From PGYR01 sp041675005 (lineage in GTDB: Bacteria; Bacteroidota; Ignavibacteria; Kapaibacteriales; UBA2268), in assembly GCA_041675005.1 (NCBI GenBank), contig JBAYUQ010000007.1, positions 1-64,000 on the forward strand: a stretch of DNA of 64,000 nt. The letters are read 5' to 3'. Below are positions 41,867 through 50,181 of the stretch, one piece after another. The first letter of the stretch is position 1; each line of letters opens with the position of its first letter. Made by a program: the position numbers and the translations under genes. Under the pieces are notes generated by a model. It searched no databases. It was not told the DNA's origin and saw nothing but the letters and a program-made list of their open reading frames with translations.

Positions 41867-42254
41867 AAGGTTTTAAATTTTTTTTAATCGAATCAAAATA
41901 ATATTTAGGCAACACATTTTCGAAATGATGAATATATTTTGATTCTAAATTGTAATACTTTTCATTAATTAATAGAATTTCAAAATTTATAATCTCATAA
42001 TAAATTGTATCTATTATATAATTATGGCTTAGTTTAATACAAGCATGTTGATTAATTAAATTGGGTTTTTCAAGTTCTTTTGAACTGGATATACTGTCTA
42101 ATACTAAAGGGCAAAACCATTCGTCAAACTTTTGTGATTTTATAGAAACATTGTTCTGTATATCCTTGAATTCTAATTTATAACTGTAGTATTTTGTTTG
42201 ACATGAAATTTCATATCCTGTTAATATTAAAAGAACTATTATAACCTTAATCAT
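41850..42254 (-). CDS. Exported lipoprotein, unknown (134 aa)
   Basis: The N-terminus MIKVIIVLLILTGYEISCQ has a lipobox-like ISC at residue 18. The mature part is polar with aromatic residues and one further Cys. No recognised motif. It overlaps the 66-aa ORF by 17 bases and lies eight bases after the preceding gene, so all belong to one small operon of exported proteins downstream of the Rhs tip. Confidence 0.65.
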   Translation of the reverse strand: MIKVIIVLLILTGYEISCQTKYYSYKLEFKDIQNNVSIKSQKFDEWFCPLVLDSISSSKELEKPNLINQHACIKLSHNYIIDTIYYEIINFEILLINEKYYNLESKYIHHFENVLPKYYFDSIKKNLKPYDNTK

Positions 42255-42262
42255 TTAATTAC

Positions 42263-42643
42263 CTACCAAATTTTATAGTTAATTGGAAAAAATTCATCTG
42301 TTAGTTCTATTATTTCTTTAAATTCATTTTTTTTTGAATCCATTCGATTTAGAATCAGTGTGTCACGTTGACAACCTTTAAATAAAATGATTATTGTTTT
42401 AGTTTGACTTGGGTAAAATTTATTTCTTATATCAATTTTAGACATTAGGGCTTCAAATCGATTAACTATTGAATCATTATCAATTTGAATATGTAATTGA
42501 GAATCAAAGGTTATAAAACCTTCAATACTTTTTTGATAGCCTTCTTTAGTACCTGAATAAGATTCAGTAAATATTTCAATGCTTGAATCTTTTGAAATTA
42601 ATAAGTTACCAATCAATATAAAAATAAAAATTAATTTTTTCAA
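42263..42643 (-). CDS. Exported protein, unknown (126 aa)
   Basis: Signal peptide residues 1-18 (MKKLIFIFILIGNLLISK). The mature part starts DSSIEIFTESYSGTKEGYQ and has a beta-rich pattern with one Cys. No family known. Two bases separate it from the upstream 91-residue ORF and eight from the next. It is one of four small exported proteins in series; duplication among them is not evident apart from the signal-fragment repeat. Confidence 0.65.
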   Translation of the reverse strand: MKKLIFIFILIGNLLISKDSSIEIFTESYSGTKEGYQKSIEGFITFDSQLHIQIDNDSIVNRFEALMSKIDIRNKFYPSQTKTIIILFKGCQRDTLILNRMDSKKNEFKEIIELTDEFFPINYKIW

Positions 42644-42645
42644 TT

Positions 42646-42921
42646 TTATTCTCCTTTAGGTTTTGTATCTGTTGGGGAATCAACCTCATAAGATTCTCCA
42701 CAATCATGACAATCCCTCACACCCTCACCATTATTCTTTGAAATTTCATTCTCACTTGGGATTCTAAAAAGTGAAAACATTCCAATTGATATTGAAGTAT
42801 TCATAAAACTATTTCCTGTTATTACCCTATACTCTTCCAAACTATCCCAACCATCTTCCGTTTTTGCAATGTCACATAGTTGGATTAAATATAAAAAAAT
42901 ACCGTAAGCCTCAATCAACAA
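42646..42921 (-). CDS. Possible small protein (91 aa), weak support
   Basis: The frame starts at TTG 42921 with AAGAAGG about nine bases ahead and overlaps the LRR gene by 11 bases. The C-terminal part has RDCHDCGESYEVD, a CxxC. No signal peptide or known domain. Base use matches the neighbours. It could be a remnant or a cytoplasmic partner of the Rhs tip; evidence is thin. Confidence 0.4.
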   Translation of the reverse strand: MLIEAYGIFLYLIQLCDIAKTEDGWDSLEEYRVITGNSFMNTSISIGMFSLFRIPSENEISKNNGEGVRDCHDCGESYEVDSPTDTKPKGE

Positions 42922-43933
42922 AAGGGTTACCTTCTTGGTTAATAATAATATCTAATTGTATTGGGGGAGCTACACGTGCATTTAAATCATTAAACTCAAT
43001 ATCTACTTGATTTAGGCCTTCAATTTCGAAAATATTATAGTTAAAATCCGATATTATATTATCGTCTAAATATAGGTACTTAAGATTTTTTAAGTTTACA
43101 ATATTATCTGGTACATATTTAATTTTATTATTGTTTAACAATAAATATTTAAGTTTATGTGCTTTGAATATTTCTTTTGGAATTTCTTTTAAGTTCATTC
43201 TTACAAAAGAAAGGAATTCTAGACTATCAACATTAAACAATAAATCACTTATGTCCTTATTATTATATACGCTGTTTATACTTAGTTGAACTAGCCTACA
43301 ATTCTTATTTATTTTTGGGAGTTCAGATAAATTATCCAATACTAATATTTTTAAATCAGATAAATTATTAATCAGGATTTCATTGTTTAACAAGTTAACA
43401 GCCCTTAATTCTAGAGTCTTTAGATTAGTTAATTTATCCAGTGCAGAAATATTATCTAAAAATAATTCATTATAATCATTTAAAATTAAAAACTCGATTT
43501 GATCAGAAAAATCATTGAAATCTATATTACCAATATATGAATTTCTAATATCAAAAGAATTAAATGCCTTTAAGTTTTTGATTTTTGAACTGGTGACAGT
43601 ATTTTGAATAGTAAGACTTAATTGTGATTCTTGGTAATCACTAAAATCAATTATTTTATCGTTTAAAGAAGAGTTTGCTATTGTAATACTTTTCAATTGA
43701 CTTTTATCTACTTTGGATAAAATTGAATTTAATGAACCAATACACTTATCAATATAGATTGATTCAATTTTAAGATTATTAATAATTAAATCCGAATTTA
43801 ATTGTTTTAATTCAAGTTTTAATTCATTTTTTAATTCATTTTTAAATATCAAATTATTATTTAAAGATAAAGTACTATATACGACAAAGATATTCAGAAT
43901 AAATATAAATATGCATTTTAAAAATGTTTTCAT
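42911..43933 (-). CDS. Exported leucine-rich repeat protein
   Basis: Signal/anchor segment in residues 1-22, then irregular LRRs; the clearest are LKYLLLNNNKIKYVPDNIVNLKNLKYLYLDDN and ISDLLFNVDSLEFLSFVRMNLKEIPKEIF. About ten repeats of 21-24 residues span residues 60-320. LRR proteins mediate protein contacts. It starts in a four-base overlap (ATGA) with the Rhs tip gene, so it is translated together with it; it may help bind or neutralise the tip, but it is exported, unlike usual immunity proteins. No catalytic domain. Confidence 0.8.
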   Translation of the reverse strand: MKTFLKCIFIFILNIFVVYSTLSLNNNLIFKNELKNELKLELKQLNSDLIINNLKIESIYIDKCIGSLNSILSKVDKSQLKSITIANSSLNDKIIDFSDYQESQLSLTIQNTVTSSKIKNLKAFNSFDIRNSYIGNIDFNDFSDQIEFLILNDYNELFLDNISALDKLTNLKTLELRAVNLLNNEILINNLSDLKILVLDNLSELPKINKNCRLVQLSINSVYNNKDISDLLFNVDSLEFLSFVRMNLKEIPKEIFKAHKLKYLLLNNNKIKYVPDNIVNLKNLKYLYLDDNIISDFNYNIFEIEGLNQVDIEFNDLNARVAPPIQLDIIINQEGNPFVD

Positions 43934-44853
43934 TTAGAGTAGTCCTCTAAAACTTGTCTTGGAATAACAACATCATCAGCTGAATCATACCCATTAAATA
44001 TAGTCACAGATTCGCTATTACGCATTGCACTACCCCAAAATAAAATTCCAAACTGTAAATTTATTCCATATTTGTGGTTAAGTTGATTTATTGCATCTCT
44101 ATCACCCTGTGATGGTGTATCTTCATAAGCACCACCAGGGTGATCGTGTGTAAAATAAGTTAGAAATTGTTCGAGCCCTTTACTAACACTTTCTTTTATT
44201 GCATTATTTACTTCTGTAGTAGCTTTACCTGAATGTTTAGTAGTTGGCGGATCGAAATTCCGGCCCCCTTCGTAAAATGTTCCTCCACCTCCCGCACCAC
44301 CTGCTTCTCCCTGTGTCAGTGATTTATGAAAACTAAGTATATTTGCTAATTCTTCAGAATTAGCATTTGGCAGCTGAGAACTCATTAAACTCATTTTATT
44401 AAAATCTATACCAAAAACACCTTTTGAATTTTTTAATAATGAAGCAGAAAATGCAAAATTCGAAGTAGCAAATATATTCCCATCATTAACACCATCACTT
44501 ACTTTAGCTCCTCCATTCAATAGAAAATCTGCATCCCCGTTTACATCTATTCTACTTATCGGGCTATTCATACTATACTGATAAGGTGTCCATCCGTAGT
44601 AGTTACTCCAAAGTGGGTCTATACTTATAAACCTACCAGTCTCATATTCGTATTTTCTCACTCCGTGGTCTCCTAGTTTCGATTCGTTGTCTTTTTCTTT
44701 ACCTACCCAGTTAAGTAGGGTGCTTTCTGTTTCAGCTAAGTTACTATTTGTCCATCTATCACCGCCATAAGGGTTGTGCGTTTGCATAGATGTTGGTGTC
44801 GTTAAGACACAATTATTGTCAAATTGTATACAAATATAGAATAAAATAATCAC
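43930..44853 (-). CDS. Orphan Rhs C-terminal tip with JAMM-like domain
   Basis: Residues 60-110 are the end of an Rhs core (VRKYEYETGRFISIDPLWSNYYGWTPYQYSMNSPISRIDVNGD). The variable tip has H236-x-H238-x9-S248-x2-D251 (THDHPGG ... PSQGD), the JAMM/MPN metalloprotease signature. The protein is only 307 aa, so nearly all the Rhs repeats, and any signal or secretion domain, are missing; the first 40 residues look like read-through of non-coding sequence. It is best read as an orphan tip, perhaps inactive in delivery. Coupled to the LRR gene by ATGA. Confidence 0.75.
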   Translation of the reverse strand: MIILFYICIQFDNNCVLTTPTSMQTHNPYGGDRWTNSNLAETESTLLNWVGKEKDNESKLGDHGVRKYEYETGRFISIDPLWSNYYGWTPYQYSMNSPISRIDVNGDADFLLNGGAKVSDGVNDGNIFATSNFAFSASLLKNSKGVFGIDFNKMSLMSSQLPNANSEELANILSFHKSLTQGEAGGAGGGGTFYEGGRNFDPPTTKHSGKATTEVNNAIKESVSKGLEQFLTYFTHDHPGGAYEDTPSQGDRDAINQLNHKYGINLQFGILFWGSAMRNSESVTIFNGYDSADDVVIPRQVLEDYSK

Positions 44854-44953
44854 ATTTTGAAATAAAAATTCATTAAAATGCTCTTCAGGTAACCCTTAGA
44901 CTCTTCGCTAACTATGTTAGCTCAGAGTGACTGGGATATTTTTGGAGGGTGTT

Positions 44954-45358
44954 TTACTCTTGCTCAGGAGCTTCGGTTTCGTCGGTTGGGTTTTCTGGGG
45001 TTTCCATATCTTCATCTATCTCAAAGCGGATGAGTATTCGCTCGCCATTGGAGGCAACGACTTCTATAGATTCTAGATCGCCGTCTTTTCTACGATTTAT
45101 ATATACTTCTGCTTTGCCGCTAGTATCACCGGGTTTAGATATTTCAACAGTGCTAGTGCTGTCCTCTAGGTCTTCGGACTCTATGAATGATTTGTCGTAC
45201 TTCTTGGATTTTGTGTCGAATTTTGGGACAGAAAATGAGCTATCGAAATCCTCTAACTCTAATGAATTAGATAAATCTTTCGTTGACAGAAGACTCTCGC
45301 CCTCACTTTCGTCCTCGAACTCATTTTCGAATGGGTCTATATTATTAGGATTGCTCAT
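44954..45358 (-). CDS. Acidic low-complexity protein (134 aa)
   Basis: Starts 14 bases inside the end of the NtrC-like gene, in another frame. Very acidic, Ser/Asp/Glu-rich, with a short ordered patch AEVYINRRKDGDLESIEVVASNGERILIRFEID near residues 83-115, probably a small beta unit. No signal peptide. No known family. Its overlap ties it to the two-component operon. A long antisense frame (44949-45401) is its shadow. Confidence 0.6.
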   Translation of the reverse strand: MSNPNNIDPFENEFEDESEGESLLSTKDLSNSLELEDFDSSFSVPKFDTKSKKYDKSFIESEDLEDSTSTVEISKPGDTSGKAEVYINRRKDGDLESIEVVASNGERILIRFEIDEDMETPENPTDETEAPEQE

Positions 45359-46796
45359 TTTTCAGTGCTTTGTAGTTTCTAGAAGTAGCGTCTATATCTA
45401 GTTGCTCTAGTCTATATCTAAGCTTCGCTCTTGATATACCTAGTACTTTTGCAGCTTTTATCTGGTTACCTTTGGTTATCAATAGGGTTTGATGAATCAA
45501 ATCCTTGATTATATTACCCATGAATGCACCCTTATCAGATATTTTAAGGAAGTGCTCGCCTTCATTCAGGTAAATCTCTCTTGGAGCTTCATCTTTATTC
45601 TTCGATGCTTTTTTATCCCCTCTGAGGAAGCTTAGTGATTCTTTCGAGATTACATCTTCTTGCTCTAGTAGTACTATCCGTTCTATAACGTTAGTTAACT
45701 CACGAATATTCCCTTTCCAATGATATTTCTGGAGAATTTGAGCTGCTTCTGGAGTAAATCCTTTTATATCTTTTCCGAATGATTTGTTGAATTTCTCAAC
45801 GAAATTAGAAGCAAGTATTAGAATGTCCTCATTTCTCTCTCTTAGTGGCGGCAGTGTAATAGAAGCCACGTTCAGACGGTAGTATAAGTCCTCTCTGAAC
45901 TCATTTTCCTCTACCATCTCTTCCAAATCACGATTGGTAGCAGCCAAGACTCTAACATCGACAGTGAGTTCTTTCGAGCCACCTAGTCTATAGTATTTCT
46001 TCTCTTGAAGCACTCGTAGTAGCTTCACTTGCAAATCTAAGCTCAACTCACCTACTTCATCTAGCAGTATAGTACCGTGGTTTGCTTGCTCAAATCGACC
46101 TTGTTTAATTTTCTCAGTAGCACCAGTAAATGCACCCTTTTCGTAACCAAATAGCTCATTCTCCGCTAATTCTCTAGGAATAGCACCGCAATTTATCGTG
46201 ATGAATGGACCTTTGGCACGGGGTGAATTATCGTGTATATGACGAGCCATTAGCTCTTTACCAGTACCCGATTCACCGAGTATAAGTACAGTTGTGTTCT
46301 CAGCTTTGGCGAATAATTTACCCATCTCCATAGCTTTTCTAAGACCATCGGATTTACCGATTATCTCGCTTGGCTTGGATTCGCTTAATTGCTCAGAAAG
46401 TATATCAACTTTACGTCTGAGATCGTGGTTGTCTAATGCTTTTTCTACGCTCAGCTCTAATTGTTCTAGGTCTAGTGGCTTTACAATGAAATCCTCTGCG
46501 CCCAGCTTCATAGCACGAACAGCCATCTTGATATCAGAAAATGCTGTCATCATAATAACAGGCATTTTAAAACCTTCATTACGAAGAGTTTCTAGTATAT
46601 CTAGACCATTAGCATGACCGAGAAATATATCTAATAACACCAAATCTGGCCCCAAGGAACCAATCTCTTCTAGTGCAATTTTTGCATCATTATATACTTG
46701 TATATTAGTATATGATTCAGATAAAATATCGCTAACTGTATCACTTACCAGCTTATCGTCTTCTATTATCGCTATTGTATAATTCTTTTGTGCCAT
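45345..46796 (-). CDS. NtrC-family sigma-54-dependent response regulator
   Basis: Receiver domain with D56 as phospho-acceptor (LVLLDIFLGH) and acidic pocket E12-D13-D14. The AAA+ domain has Walker A GESGTGKE, the sigma-54 contact GYEKGAFTGA, Walker B GTILLDEVGEL and R-finger region. A Fis-type helix-turn-helix (GNQIKAAKVLGISRAKLRYRLEQL) ends it. Length 483 aa. It activates sigma-54 promoters; targets are not visible. The histidine kinase gene lies 55 bases upstream on the same strand. Confidence 0.95.
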   Translation of the reverse strand: MAQKNYTIAIIEDDKLVSDTVSDILSESYTNIQVYNDAKIALEEIGSLGPDLVLLDIFLGHANGLDILETLRNEGFKMPVIMMTAFSDIKMAVRAMKLGAEDFIVKPLDLEQLELSVEKALDNHDLRRKVDILSEQLSESKPSEIIGKSDGLRKAMEMGKLFAKAENTTVLILGESGTGKELMARHIHDNSPRAKGPFITINCGAIPRELAENELFGYEKGAFTGATEKIKQGRFEQANHGTILLDEVGELSLDLQVKLLRVLQEKKYYRLGGSKELTVDVRVLAATNRDLEEMVEENEFREDLYYRLNVASITLPPLRERNEDILILASNFVEKFNKSFGKDIKGFTPEAAQILQKYHWKGNIRELTNVIERIVLLEQEDVISKESLSFLRGDKKASKNKDEAPREIYLNEGEHFLKISDKGAFMGNIIKDLIHQTLLITKGNQIKAAKVLGISRAKLRYRLEQLDIDATSRNYKALKNEQS

Positions 46797-46851
46797 CTTT
46801 TAATATTTTATTTGAAATTCGATTGTAAATTTAATAAATTTATTTTGCTTA

Positions 46852-47961
46852 TTATAATATAGGTAGCTTAACGTAGAAACAAGTACCTTCGTTCAGATTA
46901 CTCTCTACATCTATCACTCCATTATGTTGGTGAAGTATTCTTTGAGTTATAGGCAAACCTAATCCTGTACCTTCTGTCTTACGAGTGAAGAATGGATTGA
47001 ATATTTTCTGCAAATCCTCTGCTTGGATACCACATCCAGTATCTTTCACAGAAGTAATTACATAATTAGTCTCGCTTGCTTTTATTCCCATTTCCACATA
47101 AGTAGAGATTGTGATAGTCCCTTTATCTTTGATAGCATCGCTTGCATTAGTTAGCAAATTGATGAATACTTGCTGTATTTGCTTAGCATCGGCAGCTGTA
47201 TCAGGGAGATTATCATCTAATTCAACTCTGATTTCTATATCTTTTCTTTTGATAACTGGCTTCACCATGTCAAGAGCAGTCGGGATAATCTTGTTGACAT
47301 TTAGTCTTTCTACTCTTGGTACTGCAGGCCTAGAGAAATTCAAAGTTAATTCGACTATTCTTGATATTCGTTCCGCACCTGAAATTGCATTTTTTATGTA
47401 ATTGTAATTTTTATTTTCTTCGCCAAGATTTCTTTTCATCAACTGCAAATTGAGATTAATAGCAGCCAGTGGATTCCTAATTTCGTGAGCTACACCTGCG
47501 CTTAGTTGACCTAGAAGTACTAGTTTATCTGCATGTACCATCTTATCAGTCAGAGCGTGTTGTTCACTTACGTCTCTTGCAATAGCATAGATCAAATCTG
47601 TATCATAATGCCTGAAAAATCTAGCACTAACTTCAACCATTAAGTTCGGGTTATTCGGAGTGTCAATTGATAACTCACTCAGTACAACTGGCGACGATGA
47701 TTTTTTGAGTAGCTTGAATATACGCCTAAATTGAGGCATAGCAGCTCCAACTAGTTCATTTTTGGGGATGCCCAATAGAGTCGCAGCATAGTCATTAGCA
47801 TCAAGAACATCCCACGCGTCAGGTTGAACTATAAATACAGCATCTGTTGCATTGTCAAAAAATGATTTGTACCAGAGTAGTTTCTGTTCAAGTTTATCAA
47901 TTTTATTGATTAACTCTTCGGTTTCAGCATACCCTCTTTCGATTTCGAAGTCTTTTCCCAT
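46852..47961 (-). CDS. PAS-domain sensor histidine kinase
   Basis: Residues 25-130 fit a PAS fold (FFDNATDAVFIVQPDAWDVLDANDYAATLLG). H of AGVAHEIRNPLAAINLNLQLMKRN is the phosphorylated His; the HATPase domain has N-box NLLTNASDAIKDKG, G1 DTGCGIQAEDL, F-box FFTRKTEGTGLGL. No membrane spans: a soluble NtrB-like kinase of 369 aa. It pairs with the NtrC-like regulator just downstream. The signal is probably cytoplasmic. Confidence 0.93.
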   Translation of the reverse strand: MGKDFEIERGYAETEELINKIDKLEQKLLWYKSFFDNATDAVFIVQPDAWDVLDANDYAATLLGIPKNELVGAAMPQFRRIFKLLKKSSSPVVLSELSIDTPNNPNLMVEVSARFFRHYDTDLIYAIARDVSEQHALTDKMVHADKLVLLGQLSAGVAHEIRNPLAAINLNLQLMKRNLGEENKNYNYIKNAISGAERISRIVELTLNFSRPAVPRVERLNVNKIIPTALDMVKPVIKRKDIEIRVELDDNLPDTAADAKQIQQVFINLLTNASDAIKDKGTITISTYVEMGIKASETNYVITSVKDTGCGIQAEDLQKIFNPFFTRKTEGTGLGLPITQRILHQHNGVIDVESNLNEGTCFYVKLPIL

Positions 47962-48021
47962 TAGAAAGCATAATCTATATTATTTATTTTGCAATGTATG
48001 ACATTTTCTAATGAAAATCAA

Positions 48022-50181
48022 TTATTTTTTCTTTGTGGAGTCCGCAGGAATAGTCTCATATTCTATTGTTTTTTGATCTGGAGGTAACTCTGTTTCGGGT
48101 TCTTCAGAGTTAAACAAGTTAAGAGGGTTTAACTTATCGAAATCAATATTTTTCAACATTTCTAATGGTTTTGATAGCGTACCTTCTCCCTCTTCTAGTG
48201 CTTTACTCGGGTCATTAATCAAATCATCTGGAGTAATCGGCTTGTTCAAATTGGGATTATTCTGATTTGGGGTTGTGGAAATTGCATTAGGCAACCCTTT
48301 TATTGCATTATTCTCATTTACCACATACTTCGACTTATATGATAAAGAATCCGGCAATTTCTCTCCACTACGTATGCTTTTCAATTGTGCTAAAGGTAAC
48401 GTCATTTCTAAAGCATATTCCGACCTTGGATACTTCTCTATTAGCAATCCATAATAATAGATAGCACTATCTAAATTGACCAAATCTCGCTCAAATATCC
48501 AACCGATATTATATAGTGAACGTGGTGCTAGTTTATGTCCTGGAAACCTCTGATATGCACTATAGAACTGTTTGACAGCAAATGGGTATTCACTTATTTT
48601 TTTTAATTTCATACCAGACGCAAATAATTCTTGAACTGTATCTACTATGAACTCTTCAGTAAACCCGAGGATTTTCATCGCATCTCGCCCATAATCGGTC
48701 ATAGCATAATTATCAGCAACGACTTCGTAAAGTGAATCTGATTTATAGGCATCATCTTCTCTTATTACACGAGCATAAGAGTATAGGAAACGTGAAGTTT
48801 CGCTCATGTTCTTAGGTGATACTTTATAAGATTTTTCATAATAGAATTTAACTGAATCTATATTGCCTAATTCTTCGTGTATTCGACCAGCTTCAAAGTA
48901 TAACAGAGCTGTGCTATATCTAATAGTGTCATTGTTTACACCCGTAGTATCGTTTTCTATTCTTTTTAGATAATCATCAGCACTCTTCACTTTATATCTT
49001 AATTCTGATAGTGCCTTGAACATAAAGCTAGATTGTTTGAAAACAGGAGTTCTTTGGTTTCTAGCTTTTGAGAAGTACTGTTGTGCTTTAAAGTAATTCT
49101 TGCTGTAATAGAAATCCATTCCCCTCTCAAAACTATATGTATTAATCAACAGATTATTTACATAAGTAGTATCCGAATGGTTCTCCATAAATTCTAATTT
49201 TTCATCATCATCGGCTTTCATTCTCTTTTCTGTCAATCTTCCAGAGTATGTATAACCCATCCATTCTTCGAATTTGGAATCTTCTTCTAAGTGGGTGAGT
49301 AACTCATTTGATCTCTCAAAGTTCTTTATCCTTGCACTGCTTTGAGCTTCATAAAGATATGATTCGTATAACCCTTCGTAAGTAGGAGAGAAGTCTCTTA
49401 CCTTAGCAAATTCTTTGGCTGCTTTTTCGAATTCTCCAATTCTATAAAGCAAAGCCCCAAGTTCCAATTGCCATTTCGCTGCTAATTCAGCATTTTCAGA
49501 TTGTGCTACAGCTTGTCTATATGGGCGTAGTGCTTCTTCTTTATCACCTTCGTATAGGGATAACTCCGCTTGCAAACGAAACGCTTCAGATAGGATATCA
49601 TATCTTTTCTTTTGCCATGCTATATCAACTGTACGGGAAAGCATTATCTTTCCAGTATAGAAGTTTCGTTGTATTAATGAGTTTTTTGCAAAAAGCAAGT
49701 GAGCATCAGGGGAGAAATCACTATTTGGGTATTTATCTACTAACTCGCTACACTTTATCTCGGAGGGTCTCCATTCTTCTTGATAGAAGAACGATTTTGC
49801 CATCATGAAAATAGCACCTTCTACATAGTCAGTTTTGCTCTTATAAGCTAATATTTTAGAACCCTTTATAATGATAGAATCAAGCTTGGTTTCTACTGCT
49901 TGTCGCTGTCTCTGTGTTATTATCAGATCTTTCATAAAAGGTGGTGGCCCTAGCGAATAGTCCTCTCTTTCTTTTAGATTGGGATCGGGTACATAGATTT
50001 GAATCTCGCGAACATCAAATGCCATAAAGTCAAACTCATCTTCCGCCTTATCCATCAATCTTTCCATGTTATAGTAAGTATTGAAGTAAGTCGTAAAATT
50101 ATCAAAAGTCTGACACCCTACTAAGAAAAGTAAAGTAAACATACTTATGAATGATGCTTTATGTAACTTCTTTTTGTTCAT
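48022..50181 (-). CDS. TPR lipoprotein (PorW/SprE-like)
   Basis: Lipobox LLFLVGC at residues 16-23. Then FDNFTTYFNTYYNMERLM, an extended helical start, and about twelve TPR-like repeats to residue 620 (for example AAKWQLELGALLYRIGEFEKAAKEF and ALLYFEAGRIHEELGNIDSVKFYYEKSY), ending in a Pro/Asn-rich tail. The overall layout resembles PorW/SprE, a lipoprotein of type IX secretion and gliding; family membership is by architecture and phylum context. It lies one base downstream of the BatA-type gene and 60 bases from the kinase. Confidence 0.7.
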   Translation of the reverse strand: MNKKKLHKASFISMFTLLFLVGCQTFDNFTTYFNTYYNMERLMDKAEDEFDFMAFDVREIQIYVPDPNLKEREDYSLGPPPFMKDLIITQRQRQAVETKLDSIIIKGSKILAYKSKTDYVEGAIFMMAKSFFYQEEWRPSEIKCSELVDKYPNSDFSPDAHLLFAKNSLIQRNFYTGKIMLSRTVDIAWQKKRYDILSEAFRLQAELSLYEGDKEEALRPYRQAVAQSENAELAAKWQLELGALLYRIGEFEKAAKEFAKVRDFSPTYEGLYESYLYEAQSSARIKNFERSNELLTHLEEDSKFEEWMGYTYSGRLTEKRMKADDDEKLEFMENHSDTTYVNNLLINTYSFERGMDFYYSKNYFKAQQYFSKARNQRTPVFKQSSFMFKALSELRYKVKSADDYLKRIENDTTGVNNDTIRYSTALLYFEAGRIHEELGNIDSVKFYYEKSYKVSPKNMSETSRFLYSYARVIREDDAYKSDSLYEVVADNYAMTDYGRDAMKILGFTEEFIVDTVQELFASGMKLKKISEYPFAVKQFYSAYQRFPGHKLAPRSLYNIGWIFERDLVNLDSAIYYYGLLIEKYPRSEYALEMTLPLAQLKSIRSGEKLPDSLSYKSKYVVNENNAIKGLPNAISTTPNQNNPNLNKPITPDDLINDPSKALEEGEGTLSKPLEMLKNIDFDKLNPLNLFNSEEPETELPPDQKTIEYETIPADSTKKK

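Noticed and set aside
44949..45401. 150-codon plus-strand frame, Ser-rich
   Set aside because: It is the mirror of the acidic gene on the minus strand and has no ribosome-binding site.
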